Shown: positions 1 to 8,824, numbered from the stretch's first letter. The stretch: DNA of 64,000 nt from Kibdelosporangium sp. MJ126-NF4 (GCF_000826545.1 NZ_CDME01000002.1:1311187-1375186), one strand, 5' to 3'. Notes: a model not told the origin generated them from the sequence alone. Translations and numbers: made by a program.

Positions 1-1141
1 ACAGCGTGTTGAAGTGGTACTGCCCGCCCACCGACAGCACATTCTTCGCCCACGCCTCCGGACGAGAACTGCGGGTGCCCGCGTTGGACTGCGACTGGCA
101 GATCAGGATGTCGTGGTCGAACACGATCTTGTCCAGCGCCGCCGACACCGTCGTGTACGACGTGGTCAGCGAACTGCCCCAACTGTTGCTCTGGAACACC
201 GCGCGATAGTTGCCGGTCGACGCCACCAGTTCACGGGTGTGCGCGTACCGGTCCGGCTTGTTGTACGTCGCGAAGACTCCCTGGCCTTCCGGCAGGAAAC
301 CACGCCGGGTCGCGCTCGCGCCCTGGGCGAAGATCTCGCCGTAGGTCGACGTTCCGTGGCTGGTGTCGGTCGAGTTCGCGCCGTGCATGACCGGCGGCCG
401 CGCCTTGAACTCCTGGTGCGTGGCCCGCAGACCACCGTCCATCACCTCACCGCGGACACCCTGCCCGCGATAGCCGCCCGCCGTCTCGATCGCGTTCGCG
501 CCCGTGGCCTCACGCGCGGTGTTGACGTCCGTCTCCGGCGCGGACAACGCGCCGATGGCCAGCACCTCCGGCAGTCGGCTGATCCCGGCGAGCTGGCCCG
601 CGTCCAGCGAGACGGCCAGATGCTGGCGGCTTTCGGAGACCATCTCCACCTGCCCGCCCGCGCGCCGGACACGCTCGGCGACCACGCCCTGGTCGGCAGC
701 GTCCGACTCGACCAGCGTGACCAGGTACTGCCCGGACGCGGCGGCCCTCGACGCCGTCGTCTCCACCTTGTCGGTGGGCTGGTAGTCACCGACCCAGCGC
801 ACGAAATTCAACCCGGACACGGATTTCCGCGCGCCCGCGTCCATTCGCACGACATAGGCGAAATCGGGAATGTAAGTGCCGATTCGAGCGCCGAGCGACC
901 GCAATTGCGCACGCTGGGCGTCGGTCAGAACATTGCGGAACTGAACGAGATATGCGCCGTTGCCCGACTCGGCAACGGCGGAACGCGCATTGGTTTTCGT
1001 GGGGTCGAAGACCCGATTCGCCAGGTAGATGAACTGGGCGTCCTGTGGCGTGTCGGAACCGACCGCGTTGATGACACCCGTGGCCATCAGTGCGGCGGCG
1101 AATACCGAACCCACAAGCAGGCCGCGTCGTGACCGCAGCAT
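1..1141 (-). CDS. Secreted subtilisin-like S8 serine protease, N-terminal part (runs off the window)
   Basis: The reverse strand reads without a stop from an ATG at 1141 to the left edge, so the 3' end is missing. A GGAGG ribosome site lies 7 nt before the ATG. The protein starts MLRSRRGLLVGSVFAAAL, a signal-peptide-like segment. A pro-region with inhibitor-I9 character follows (YLVQFRNVLTDAQRAQL). The catalytic domain shows an Asp in EVMDGGLRATHQEF, a His in DTSHGTSTYGE and the oxyanion-type SNSWG segment; the catalytic Ser would lie beyond the edge. Subtilases of this kind are exported and degrade extracellular protein. Family assignment is good; substrate is unknown. Confidence 0.85.
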   Translation of the reverse strand, partial: MLRSRRGLLVGSVFAAALMATGVINAVGSDTPQDAQFIYLANRVFDPTKTNARSAVAESGNGAYLVQFRNVLTDAQRAQLRSLGARIGTYIPDFAYVVRMDAGARKSVSGLNFVRWVGDYQPTDKVETTASRAAASGQYLVTLVESDAADQGVVAERVRRAGGQVEMVSESRQHLAVSLDAGQLAGISRLPEVLAIGALSAPETDVNTAREATGANAIETAGGYRGQGVRGEVMDGGLRATHQEFKARPPVMHGANSTDTSHGTSTYGEIFAQGASATRRGFLPEGQGVFATYNKPDRYAHTRELVASTGNYRAVFQSNSWGSSLTTSYTTVSAALDKIVFDHDILICQSQSNAGTRSSRPEAWAKNVLSVGGQYHFNTL

Positions 1142-1377
1142 GAAACAACCTCCGGATCGCAGCAGGGAATACCCGGGCAGGAGGAAATGCCCGAGCAGGT
1201 CACCGACGGTACCGACCGGTTGACATTCGGTCAGCCGCCAAACGGCCTACCGGAGATTGTGTGAAAAACTGGGAAAATTTTCCCTCTCGGAGCTGTCGGG
1301 AACATATTTCGCAGGGAATGGACTTGGGCGAATGATGGTGACCGCAGTTTCGTCACATGATGAAGGTATTGTGGCCA

Positions 1378-1630
1378 TAGTATCAATGGCAGTGCAGGTG
1401 ACTTTGCCGATGTCGGCCCGGGTCTCGATGCAGGAGGCCGGACTGGTGACGCGGGAACGCGACCGGCAGGACCGGCGCAAGAACTCCGTGACCGTGACCC
1501 CCGAAGGGCACGCACGCTGCAGCGGTGCGCGGCGCTGGCCGACGAGGCCAACGACGCGCTGCTCGCACCGCTCAACACCACCGAGCGCAGACAGCCGATG
1601 GCGTTACTGACGCGCGTGCACGAGGCCTGA
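1378..1630 (+). pseudogene. Frameshifted remnant of a MarR-family regulator
   Basis: One frame gives the MarR recognition-helix and wing region (MSARVSMQEAGLV, then RERDRQDRRKNSVTVTPEG). Near 1510 the homology moves to another frame, which gives LQRCAALADEANDALL and ends RVHEA at a TGA at 1630, matching a MarR C-terminal helix. No intact N-terminal dimerisation helix is seen upstream, where the frame is degenerate. The gene therefore looks both truncated at the 5' end and frameshifted. MarR proteins are small DNA-binding repressors; this copy should be non-functional. A sequencing error could explain the frameshift but not the missing N-terminus. Confidence 0.65.
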
Positions 1631-1636
1631 CGCGGC

Positions 1637-3286
1637 TCAGCCGGTGCGTCGGCCCGCCGCGGACACGATGGCGGCCACGGTGTCGTGTGTCGCGAAGTCG
1701 GCCTCGGCCAGCACCGTGTTGTCGGCGAGCGAGACCGTAGTCGGGGCCGTGCCGGGGTCGGCGTCCCAGAAGTTGCCGACGAACGCGACGTGGTCCAGCG
1801 GCGGCGACACCTCCAGGACGGCAGGTTTGTCGTTGCGGTGGATGACGTTGCCCTGCACGGTCACCCACGCGGCGCCGTAGTCTGTGTAGAGCGCGAAGTT
1901 GTACGGCGTCACGGTGTCACGCACGACGTTGCCGCGAATGAGGGCGCCGTCGGCGTACGAGCTGCCCTGCGTGCCCGCGATGTAGATGCCGCCGCCGTCG
2001 GCGAGGACCTGCATGGTGTCGTGCACCAGGTTGTTGAGCACCTGCGTGGCCGTGCCGTCGTAGACGACGATCCCGGCGTGCGGGACGTGGTCGATCTCGT
2101 TGTGGGCGATGACCGTGCCGGTCGTGCCCGCGACCACGACGGCGGGCGACCCGTGGAATTCCAGGCCGATGTCGTGGATGTGGGTGTTGGTGATCCGGCA
2201 GTCCCGCGCGGCGCCGCCGACCGTCACACCGCCACCGGCGATGGTGTCGATCTCGCTGTCGCGCACCGTGTTGCCCGCGCCGCCCTGGAACTCCAGCGCG
2301 ACACCGCCGATCCTGGTCAGGCGGCAGCGGTCGAGCGTGATGCCCGTGCAACCGTGGAACCGCAGCGCGCCGGGGATGCTCGCCGCGTCGGCCGGGACCC
2401 GCACCTGCCCGGCGCCGTCGGCGAAGGTGACGGTCATGATCTCGCCGCCGTCGTAGTAGCCGTTGCCGTGGTAGTGCAGGAACCCCTCGGGCGTGCCGGG
2501 CCGCAGCCAGGTCGCGTCGGCGAACGTGATGCCGCGGAACACCACGTCGTGCACGTTCTCCGCGCGCACCAGCGTGTCCAGTACGGGCACGGTGACCTCG
2601 TCGACATGGTGTCCGTGCCGTGGCAGGTAGTGCAGGACGCCGTCGGCGACCGCGTACGTGTCCTCGGTCAGGAACGATGGGCTGTTCTCGATCGAGGTGG
2701 GGTTGTCGGCGCCGTTGGTCTCCCCCGCTCCGGGGCCGTCCCAGCTGATCACCGACTGGTACAGCTCGCTCGCCCAGCCGAAGGCGGGCTGTGCCATGGT
2801 GACCGCCGTGCCCTCGACGGCCGTGACCGGGCAGCGGGCGTGCGACCACGGGTACACGCCCCGGTAGACCATTTCCATCTCGCCGCGCCACTGCTGTGGC
2901 TCGGCCAGCACGTAGCCGCTGTCGGTACGGGTCAGCGGTTGGTCCAGCACACGCGACGCGCGGCTGACGCGGCGCCCGGCGGCGTAGAGCTGCCGGACGG
3001 CCAGTCCAGGCACGGGGGCTGTCCAGACACCGTCCTCTCCCCTGCTCCAGCCGCTGACGACCTGGCCGCCGCTGATCACCACCTGTTCCCCGTCGTGGGC
3101 CTGGAACGTCACGCCGGAGTCCGCCGCCGACAGCGTGAGCGGCTCGGCGAGGCGGTGTGTCCCGGCGCGCAACGTGATCACCTCACCGGGCCCGGCCAGC
3201 TGCCGGGCTCTGTGCAGGGTGGCCAACGGCTGGTCGATCGTGCCGGTGGCGGCGTCGTCGCCGGACGGGTGGACGTAAAGCGGCAT
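1637..3286 (-). CDS. Right-handed parallel beta-helix repeat protein
   Basis: 549 residues. The N-terminus (PLYVHPSGDDAATGTIDQPL) is the usual opening of pectate-lyase-like beta-helix proteins, and the body has many short G/N/D-rich turns such as GNTVRDSEIDTIAGGG and IAHNEIDHVPHAGI, typical of stacked beta-helix coils (about residues 190-520). Such folds are common in polysaccharide lyases, epimerases and glycosidases. No signal peptide is visible, so it may act in the cytoplasm. The ATG at 3286 follows AAGGGG by 8 nt. It is divergent from a TetR regulator with a shared operator, which probably represses it. The exact reaction is unknown. Confidence 0.8.
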   Translation of the reverse strand: MPLYVHPSGDDAATGTIDQPLATLHRARQLAGPGEVITLRAGTHRLAEPLTLSAADSGVTFQAHDGEQVVISGGQVVSGWSRGEDGVWTAPVPGLAVRQLYAAGRRVSRASRVLDQPLTRTDSGYVLAEPQQWRGEMEMVYRGVYPWSHARCPVTAVEGTAVTMAQPAFGWASELYQSVISWDGPGAGETNGADNPTSIENSPSFLTEDTYAVADGVLHYLPRHGHHVDEVTVPVLDTLVRAENVHDVVFRGITFADATWLRPGTPEGFLHYHGNGYYDGGEIMTVTFADGAGQVRVPADAASIPGALRFHGCTGITLDRCRLTRIGGVALEFQGGAGNTVRDSEIDTIAGGGVTVGGAARDCRITNTHIHDIGLEFHGSPAVVVAGTTGTVIAHNEIDHVPHAGIVVYDGTATQVLNNLVHDTMQVLADGGGIYIAGTQGSSYADGALIRGNVVRDTVTPYNFALYTDYGAAWVTVQGNVIHRNDKPAVLEVSPPLDHVAFVGNFWDADPGTAPTTVSLADNTVLAEADFATHDTVAAIVSAAGRRTG

Positions 3287-3303
3287 GACTGGTTCCCCTT
3301 GCG

Positions 3304-3340
3304 TGTTTATGGCGTATACTTCACATATACACCATAAACA
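3304..3340. promoter_or_regulatory. Inverted-repeat operator between beta-helix gene and tetR
   Basis: The arms TGTTTATGGCGTATA (3304-3318) and TATACACCATAAACA (3326-3340) are inverted copies with one mismatch in 15, separated by 7 nt. The site sits in the 68-bp divergent intergenic region, 17 nt upstream of the beta-helix start codon and 14 nt upstream of the regulator's GTG. It is much more AT-rich than its surroundings. It is the likely binding site of the adjacent TetR protein, controlling both directions. Confidence 0.75.
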
Positions 3341-3354
3341 AGCCGGGGAGTCAA

Positions 3355-4224
3355 GTGCCGGATCCGGAGCGCAGTACCGAACTGTTGTGGGGCACGCGTG
3401 CCAAACGCGGCCTCGATCTGGACACGATCGTGCGCACCGCGATCGGCATCGCGGACACCGAGGGCATCGGCGCGGTGTCCATGCGGCGGGTGGCCCAGCA
3501 GCTGGGCTTCACGTCCATGTCGCTCTACCGGCACGTGCCCGGCAAGGCCGAACTGCTGGACCTGATGCGCGACGCGGTCATGGCCGCACCGCGCCAGCCC
3601 GTGCCGACCGACTGGCGCGAGGGGATGGAGGCGTGGGCGCGGGCCGCGCTGGCGCTGTACCGCGAGCACCCGTGGCTGCTGGAAACGTCCGGGTCGCGCA
3701 CCATGCCGGGCCCGCACGCGATGGCCGGGTTCGAGTGGGCGCTGGCACTGGTGGCGAGCACCGGCCTGCCGCCTGCGCAGATCGTGGCGGTGGTGACGCT
3801 GGTCGGCGGGTTCGTCGAGAGCGCGGCCCGCCAGGTGGTCGACGTCATCACCACCGAGCGGGACTCCGGCGTGACCCACGACGAGTTCTGGGGCTCCCGC
3901 GACTCGCTGTTCGAGCACATGGACCGCTACCCCACGCTGACCCGGATCTACGAGCAGGGCGGATACGACGAGCCGCTCGACCCGTTCGAGTTCGGCCTGC
4001 AGCGGGTCCTCGACGGCGTCGCCGCCCTGATCGGCGCCTCCTCCAGCAGCACAGCCCCCGTCAGCACAGTCGCGATCCGTGACGAAAGTCGTGATGATTC
4101 GCGTGATGGAAGTGCGTGCGTGGTGTGCGGGACGCGGATCGAGGCCACCGGGAAGGGCAGGCCGAAGGCCTACTGCTCGCGGGCATGCCAGCAACGGGCC
4201 TACCGCGACCGGACAGCCCGCTGA
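3355..4224 (+). CDS. TetR/AcrR-family regulator with C-terminal zinc-finger-like tail
   Basis: 289 residues from a GTG preceded by GGGGAG. Residues about 20-70 form the TetR helix-turn-helix (GIGAVSMRRVAQQLGFTSMS then LYRHVPGKAELLDLM). The middle is an alpha-helical ligand domain of the TetR_C_11 type. The last 35 residues carry CVVCG and YCSRACQQRAYR, a CxxC...CxxxC motif that could bind zinc. This tail recurs in some actinobacterial TetR proteins. The protein most likely represses the divergent beta-helix gene and itself through the operator at 3304-3340. The inducer is unknown. Confidence 0.88.
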   Translation: MPDPERSTELLWGTRAKRGLDLDTIVRTAIGIADTEGIGAVSMRRVAQQLGFTSMSLYRHVPGKAELLDLMRDAVMAAPRQPVPTDWREGMEAWARAALALYREHPWLLETSGSRTMPGPHAMAGFEWALALVASTGLPPAQIVAVVTLVGGFVESAARQVVDVITTERDSGVTHDEFWGSRDSLFEHMDRYPTLTRIYEQGGYDEPLDPFEFGLQRVLDGVAALIGASSSSTAPVSTVAIRDESRDDSRDGSACVVCGTRIEATGKGRPKAYCSRACQQRAYRDRTAR

Positions 4225-4228
4225 CCAG

Positions 4229-4335
4229 GCCCGGCTACGCGCGTACCGCCTGGAGGACTCCGACGCCATCCACGCGGCCCGCTGCCTACGCGCGACCATG
4301 CACGGATTCGCGGTGCTGGCCCACCGGGTCAGGCC
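4229..4335 (+). pseudogene. Remnant of a second TetR regulator (WHG-type C-terminal fragment)
   Basis: Just after the tetR stop, one frame encodes LRAYRLEDSDAIHAARCLRA followed by TMHGFAVL. This resembles the ALRAALHGF core of the WHG ligand domain of other TetR proteins. No helix-turn-helix precedes it and the frame turns into low-complexity Pro/Arg/Thr sequence after about 4335. It therefore looks like the decayed tail of a different tetR gene. The similarity is short, so this is an inference. Confidence 0.5.
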
Positions 4336-4804
4336 GGATGGCCAGGCCACCCGGTCCGGCCACGCGGACAGCCCGATACCCACGCCCCTCCCCTACACGC
4401 ATGCGCATCGGACTGCCCGGCACCGTCCCAGCGGCCACACTGCCGCCCGAACCGGCCCATACCCCGCCGCAACCGGATCACAGCGACCCGTGCCACAGCG
4501 GACCGCACCACCAACACCAGCGAGAAACCCGCCGACCGGGCGACCAGCACCACACCCACCCCAGTCAGCACCTCCGGGCACGCCCCCATCGCCGCCGCGA
4601 CGCACCCGCCCATACTCCTACCGCGTCAGGACCGTCCCCTCCATGACGTCCCCGACCACCAGCGCCACAGCACCATCATGGACGCCAGCAGCAGCGATAC
4701 CACCGTGCACACCATCGTGAACACCGCGAACCACCGCATGCCACGACTGTGCCCCACCCAGCTGCGGCAAACCTTGCACCAACCTGCCAGCCGCAGGTCA
4801 CCGG
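4336..4804. other. 469 bp with little coding signal
   Basis: This stretch is C-rich on the plus strand (runs like CCACACCCACC) and its long open frames give Pro/Arg/Thr-rich low-complexity peptides without family features. The one item worth noting is a short membrane-protein-like frame on the minus strand (4626-4739). I see no RNA gene or repeat array. Confidence 0.5.
4626..4739 (-). CDS. Possible 37-residue membrane peptide
   Basis: An ATG at 4739 opens a frame reading MRWFAVFTMVCTVVSLLLAS then a Trp-rich basic tail, stopping at 4626. Residues 3-24 are a convincing single transmembrane helix and third codon positions are almost all G or C, as in real genes here. There is no good ribosome site; an in-frame GTG lies six codons upstream. 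Nothing identifies a function. It may be chance in a GC-rich stretch. Confidence 0.3.
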   Translation of the reverse strand: MRWFAVFTMVCTVVSLLLASMMVLWRWWSGTSWRGRS

Positions 4805-5506
4805 CTACTTCCCGGTGGATCCGCCGACCACCGCGTCCGAACCGGACCGCTTGGTGGTCTTCTTCGTCGGCTTCGGCGGCACCACGCTCGCCAGGTCACC
4901 ACCGTTGTCGTTGGTCCGCAACACGAACGGCCGCGTGTCGGTGTACCGCACCACCGACACCGACGCCGGATCCACCACGATCCGCTGGAACGAGTCCAGA
5001 TGCTGCCCCAACGCGTCCGCCAGCACCGACTTGATCACGTCACCGTGGCTCACCGCGATCCACACCGCGTGCGCCCCGTGCTCCTCGGTCACCCGCGCGT
5101 CATGCGCCCGGATCGCCGCCACCGCACGGGCCTGCACGTTCGCCAGGCCCTCACCGCCGGGAAACACCGCGGCCGACGGATGCGTCTGCACCACCCGCCA
5201 CAACGGCTCCTTGCCCAACACCGACAGCTTGCGGCCCGTCCAGTCGCCGTAGTCGACCTCCGACAGCCGCGCGTCCGTCACCACCTGCAGGCCCTTGGCC
5301 GCCGCCACCGGCGCCACCGTCTGCTTGCACCGCAGCAACGGCGACGCCACGATCGCCGCCACCGGCACGCCCGCCAACCGCTCCACCAACGCGGCGGCCT
5401 GCTTGACCCCCGTGTCGTCCAACGACACCTTCGGGGTGCGCCCGGCGAGCACACCGGAACCGTTCGCCGTCGAGCGTGCGTGCCGTAACAGGATCACCGT
5501 GGCCAT
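4805..5506 (-). CDS. Histidine phosphatase family protein (MSMEG_4193-like)
   Basis: 233 residues. The N-terminal LLRHARSTANG is the RHG-type motif of the phosphoglycerate mutase superfamily, with the phospho-accepting His at residue 8, and WIAVSHGDVIKSVLAD carries the second catalytic His. Length and motifs match the actinobacterial probable phosphoglycerate mutase family named after MSMEG_4193. The last 30 residues are a Lys/Thr/Ser-rich tail. It starts 10 bp after uppP on the same strand, so the two are probably co-transcribed. The substrate is not established; a role near lipid-linked phosphates is only suggested by context. Confidence 0.85.
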   Translation of the reverse strand: MATVILLRHARSTANGSGVLAGRTPKVSLDDTGVKQAAALVERLAGVPVAAIVASPLLRCKQTVAPVAAAKGLQVVTDARLSEVDYGDWTGRKLSVLGKEPLWRVVQTHPSAAVFPGGEGLANVQARAVAAIRAHDARVTEEHGAHAVWIAVSHGDVIKSVLADALGQHLDSFQRIVVDPASVSVVRYTDTRPFVLRTNDNGGDLASVVPPKPTKKTTKRSGSDAVVGGSTGK

Positions 5507-5516
5507 GATCCCGACC

Positions 5517-6344
5517 TTACGTGGCCGGAATGGCGTTCGTTGCCAGCAACACCATCAACAACACACCCAGCACGATCCGGTACCACACGAACACCGAGTA
5601 CGTGTGCTTCGAGACATACCGCAGCAGCCACGCGATCGTCGCGTACCCCACGACGAACGCGATCACCGTCGCCACGATCATCTGCGCGGTCGACGCGTGC
5701 GGCCCCGGCCCCGTCTTGTCCATCACGTCCGGGATGCTGAAAATCCCCGCACCGAACACCGCGGGCAACGCCAGCAGGAACGAGTAGTCCGTCGCGGCCT
5801 TGCGCTCGAGCCCCAGAAACATCCCGGCTGTCAGCGTGCCACCCGACCGCGACACACCCGGCACCAACGCCATCGCCTGCGCGAACCCCATCGTGACACT
5901 GTCACGCATGGTCAGCTTCGTGCGCGCCTGCTTGCCGATCTCGTCGGCCACCGCCAGCACCACCGCGAACACGATCATCACCGTCGCGGTGATCCACATG
6001 TTGCGGAACGTCGACCGGATCTCGTCCTTGAAGATCACCCCGAGCACCGCGATCGGTGCCGATCCGATGATCACGTACCACGCCATCCGGTACTCGTCGG
6101 TGCGCCGCACAGCCGCGTCGAAGAACCCCCTGAACCACGCCCCCAACAGCTGACCGATCTTCTTCGCATAGAAGATCAGCACCGCCAGCTCGGTCCCCAA
6201 CTGCGTGACAGCGGTGAACGACGCGCCCGCGTCCGTGCCCCACCCCAGCGTGGACACCACCCGCAGATGCGCCGACGACGAGATCGGCAGGAACTCCGTC
6301 AGGCCCTGGACCAGCCCCAGAACGATCGCTTGCAACCAGTCCAA
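5517..6344 (-). CDS. uppP: Undecaprenyl-diphosphate phosphatase (BacA/UppP family)
   Basis: 275 residues and strongly hydrophobic, with about eight membrane segments. The N-terminal [18 protein letters not shown] is the (E/Q)xxxE plus PISSSAH signature, and PGVSRSGGT is the second active-site motif of this family. The enzyme recycles undecaprenyl diphosphate to the monophosphate carrier for peptidoglycan and wall-polymer synthesis, at the cytoplasmic membrane. Overproduction gives bacitracin resistance in other bacteria. The start is a TTG at 6344 preceded by GGGAG. It is the first gene of a two-gene unit with the histidine phosphatase. Confidence 0.95.
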   Translation of the reverse strand: MDWLQAIVLGLVQGLTEFLPISSSAHLRVVSTLGWGTDAGASFTAVTQLGTELAVLIFYAKKIGQLLGAWFRGFFDAAVRRTDEYRMAWYVIIGSAPIAVLGVIFKDEIRSTFRNMWITATVMIVFAVVLAVADEIGKQARTKLTMRDSVTMGFAQAMALVPGVSRSGGTLTAGMFLGLERKAATDYSFLLALPAVFGAGIFSIPDVMDKTGPGPHASTAQMIVATVIAFVVGYATIAWLLRYVSKHTYSVFVWYRIVLGVLLMVLLATNAIPAT

Positions 6345-6472
6345 ACCGCTACTCCCACTCCGAAATCCCGCGCGTGTGCGACCTGCCGAAGGAATCTTGG
6401 CCTACGCCCGATCGCGGCCGACCATGGCCCTTGCCCGGCCCCGGTGATCGTCAGCCCTTAGGCTCACGCTCT

Positions 6473-7450
6473 GTGGAGTATCGACACCTCGGCCGCAGCG
6501 GCCTGCGGGTGTCCCGGCTCGCCCTCGGCACGATGACCTGGGGCCGGGACACCGACGCCGACGAGGCCGCCAACCAGCTCGCCGCGTTCGTCGAGGCGGG
6601 CGGCACCCTCGTGGACACCGCCGACGTCTACGCCGAAGGCGAGTGCGAGACGATCCTCGGCTCCCTGATCGGCTCGACCGTCCCCCGCGACGAGGTCATC
6701 ATCGCCACCAAGGCCGTCGCCCGCCGCACCGAAGGCCCCTTCGGCGGCGGCGCCTCCCGCGGCGCGCTGCTCACCGCGCTCGACGCCTCCCTGCGCAGGC
6801 TCGGCGTCGACCACATCGACCTGTGGCAGCTGCACGCGTGGGACGACGCCGTCCCGCTCGACGAAACCCTCGCCGTCCTCGACACCGCCGTCCGCAGCGG
6901 CAAAGTCCGCTACACCGGCGTGTCCAACTACTCCGGCTGGCAGCTGTCCACCGCCGCCACCATGCAACTCATGTCCGGCGGCGCCAGCCCCATCATCTCC
7001 ACCCAGGTCGAGTACTCACTGGCCGAACGCGGCATCGAACGCGAAGTCGTCCCCGCCGCCGAGCACCACGGCATCGGCATCCTGCCGTGGGCACCACTCG
7101 GCCGCGGCGTGCTCACCGGCAAATACCGCACCAGCACCCCCGCCGACTCCCGCGGCGCCTCCCCGCACTACGCCCCCTACGTCGAACACCACCGCACCGA
7201 ACGCGCCGCCCGCATCGTGCAGGCCGTCTCCACCGCCGCCGACGGACTGGGAACGTCCCCGCTCGCCGTCGCGTTGGCCTGGGTACGGGACCGCCCCGGC
7301 GTCGTGGCCCCCGTGGTCGGCGCACGCGACACCGGACAACTGGCCGGATCGCTGGCCACCGAGGACCTGACCCTGCCTTCGGCCATTCGCGCCGCACTGG
7401 ACGACGTCAGCGGAATCGAACTCGGCTACCCGGAGCAACGACTCGGGTGA
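6473..7450 (+). CDS. Aldo/keto reductase
   Basis: 325 residues from a GTG at 6473; the open frame extends upstream but homology starts at VEYRHLGRSGLRVSRLALGT, the canonical AKR opening. The catalytic tetrad is visible: Asp and Tyr in VDTADVYAEGE, Lys in IATKAVARR and His in LWQLHAWDD. The C-terminal part carries the NADPH-binding loop region. AKRs reduce aldehydes and ketones with NADPH in the cytoplasm. A TAGGCT hexamer ends 8 nt before the GTG and no ribosome site is present, so translation may be leaderless. The physiological substrate is unknown. Confidence 0.92.
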   Translation: MEYRHLGRSGLRVSRLALGTMTWGRDTDADEAANQLAAFVEAGGTLVDTADVYAEGECETILGSLIGSTVPRDEVIIATKAVARRTEGPFGGGASRGALLTALDASLRRLGVDHIDLWQLHAWDDAVPLDETLAVLDTAVRSGKVRYTGVSNYSGWQLSTAATMQLMSGGASPIISTQVEYSLAERGIEREVVPAAEHHGIGILPWAPLGRGVLTGKYRTSTPADSRGASPHYAPYVEHHRTERAARIVQAVSTAADGLGTSPLAVALAWVRDRPGVVAPVVGARDTGQLAGSLATEDLTLPSAIRAALDDVSGIELGYPEQRLG

Positions 7451-7528
7451 AGGTTGCCGACAACACGTGACCTGGCGTACGGAATCGGGGATGCTGGGTG
7501 AACTGGACGTTACATACGGAGGTTGCTG

Positions 7529-8533
7529 TTGCGTCGGGTGATAGCCACGGTGACGACACCGCTGGCGGGAATGGCACTGTTGGCCGGATGCTCGCAGACA
7601 GCCGAACCGCGCGATGAACTCCAGGTCACCGAGACCGTGACAGCGGCCGCACCGGCCACGTCCCCCACAAGCTCCACGCCAGCGGGCACCGTCGTCCCCC
7701 TCGCCGAGAAGATCACCAGCATGGTCGCCGTGCCCCCGGCGCGCACCATCGCCGTGGCCACCACCGGCCCCACGCTGCTGCTGCTCAACCTCGACAACCC
7801 CGCCGAGCCCGCCCGCACGGTCGACCTGCCCGGACCGGCGACCGCACTGAGCGCCACCGCCACCGGCGTCCTGGCCTCCGTCGGCTCGACCAAACAGGTC
7901 GTCACCGTGCCGCTGCCCGCCGCCACCCCCAGCACACTGCAACTGCAGGGCGCGCCCGGCAACGCCACCACCTCCGGCGAGCTCACCCTCGTCCCGCTGA
8001 CCGACACCAGGGCCGTCGACGTCCTGCGCGGCGGCGTCGCCGAGAAACGCATCTCCGGCAGCATGTTCAGCGCCGACCAGGTCCTGGCCACCGGCCAGAA
8101 CGTGGTCGTGCTCGACCGGCTGCGCACCGCGTTGTTCGACATCGACCTCGCGGGCGGCACAGTCGGAGCCGGACAACGCGCCGGCGCGGGCGCCGCCAAC
8201 GCCACCACCGACCGCTACGGCCGCGTGCTGGTCACCGACACGCGCGGCGGCGCGCTGCTGGCCTTCACCGCCAACCCCATCATGCTCCGACAGCGCTACC
8301 CCGTGCCGGGAGCGCCCTACGGCATCGCGTACGACCCGAAACGTGACCTCGCGTGGGTCACCCTGACCGAGCGAAACGAGGTGGTCGGCTACAACGTCGC
8401 CGGCGGCGAACCCCGCGAAACGCACCGGTTCGCCACTGTCGTACAACCGAATTCGGTGACCGTCGACCCGGACAGCGGGCGTGTCTACGTCGCGTCCGCG
8501 ACCGGTGGAGGAGTTCAGGTGATGCAGCCGTGA
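7529..8533 (+). CDS. YncE-like beta-propeller lipoprotein
   Basis: About 334 residues. The TTG at 7529 is chosen because GGAGG at 7518-7522 lies 6 nt before it; the TTG at 7523 touches that site. A lipoprotein signal peptide ends at LLAGC (Cys21). The mature part has repeated blades such as RTIAVATTGPTLLLLNLDN and GIAYDPKRDLAWVTLTERN, ending VDPDSGRVYVASATGGGVQV, typical of YVTN/YncE propellers. It is exported and lipid-anchored. It overlaps the following DUF5703 gene by 4 nt. No ligand is known. Confidence 0.85.
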   Translation: MRRVIATVTTPLAGMALLAGCSQTAEPRDELQVTETVTAAAPATSPTSSTPAGTVVPLAEKITSMVAVPPARTIAVATTGPTLLLLNLDNPAEPARTVDLPGPATALSATATGVLASVGSTKQVVTVPLPAATPSTLQLQGAPGNATTSGELTLVPLTDTRAVDVLRGGVAEKRISGSMFSADQVLATGQNVVVLDRLRTALFDIDLAGGTVGAGQRAGAGAANATTDRYGRVLVTDTRGGALLAFTANPIMLRQRYPVPGAPYGIAYDPKRDLAWVTLTERNEVVGYNVAGGEPRETHRFATVVQPNSVTVDPDSGRVYVASATGGGVQVMQP

Positions 8534-8742
8534 ACGATGGGGTGGTTGAAGGGGATTGGGAGTACCGGCCGCTCAAGCTGCCGCCCGGGGTGTCCCGGGT
8601 CAGCGCCGCGGTCCAACTGTCGATCCAAGCGGAATTCGCCGGGTGGGAACTGTCGCGCGTGCGGCTGTACTCCGACGGCACCCGCAAAGTCCTGCTACGC
8701 CGCAAACGCCCACGAACAGGCGTTCCCGGCCTGATGACCTAA
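8530..8742 (+). CDS. DUF5703 family small protein
   Basis: 70 residues from a GTG that overlaps the stop of the lipoprotein gene as GTGA, implying translational coupling. The core WEYRPLKLPPGVSRVSA and FAGWELSRVRLYSDGTRK matches the short DUF5703 family of actinobacteria. No signal peptide or membrane helix is present, so it is cytoplasmic. The family has no known function. Its close coupling to a propeller lipoprotein gene is the only clue to a shared role. Confidence 0.8.
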   Translation: MNDGVVEGDWEYRPLKLPPGVSRVSAAVQLSIQAEFAGWELSRVRLYSDGTRKVLLRRKRPRTGVPGLMT

Positions 8743-8769
8743 CCGTCCAGGCCGCGCACGACCCCAGCA

Positions 8770-8789
8770 CCCCGGGCACCGCACCGGGG
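8770..8789 (+). terminator. Possible weak hairpin terminator after the DUF5703 gene
   Basis: CCCCGG (8770-8775) pairs with CCGGGG (8784-8789) across an 8-nt loop, 28 bp after the DUF5703 stop codon. No T-run follows. It may end the lipoprotein/DUF5703 transcript. Confidence 0.35.
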
Positions 8790-8824
8790 CGCCACCGTAT
8801 GCCGCGATCTGACAGGCTGCGATC

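Noticed and set aside
1685..3337. 550-codon plus-strand open frame opposite the beta-helix gene
   Set aside because: The opposite strand gives a coherent beta-helix protein with a ribosome site; this frame gives Val/Arg/Asp-rich noise.
4079..4720. 213-codon frame overlapping the end of tetR
   Set aside because: Only a short stretch resembles a TetR C-terminus; the rest is Pro/Arg/Thr low complexity, so it was treated as a remnant, not a gene.
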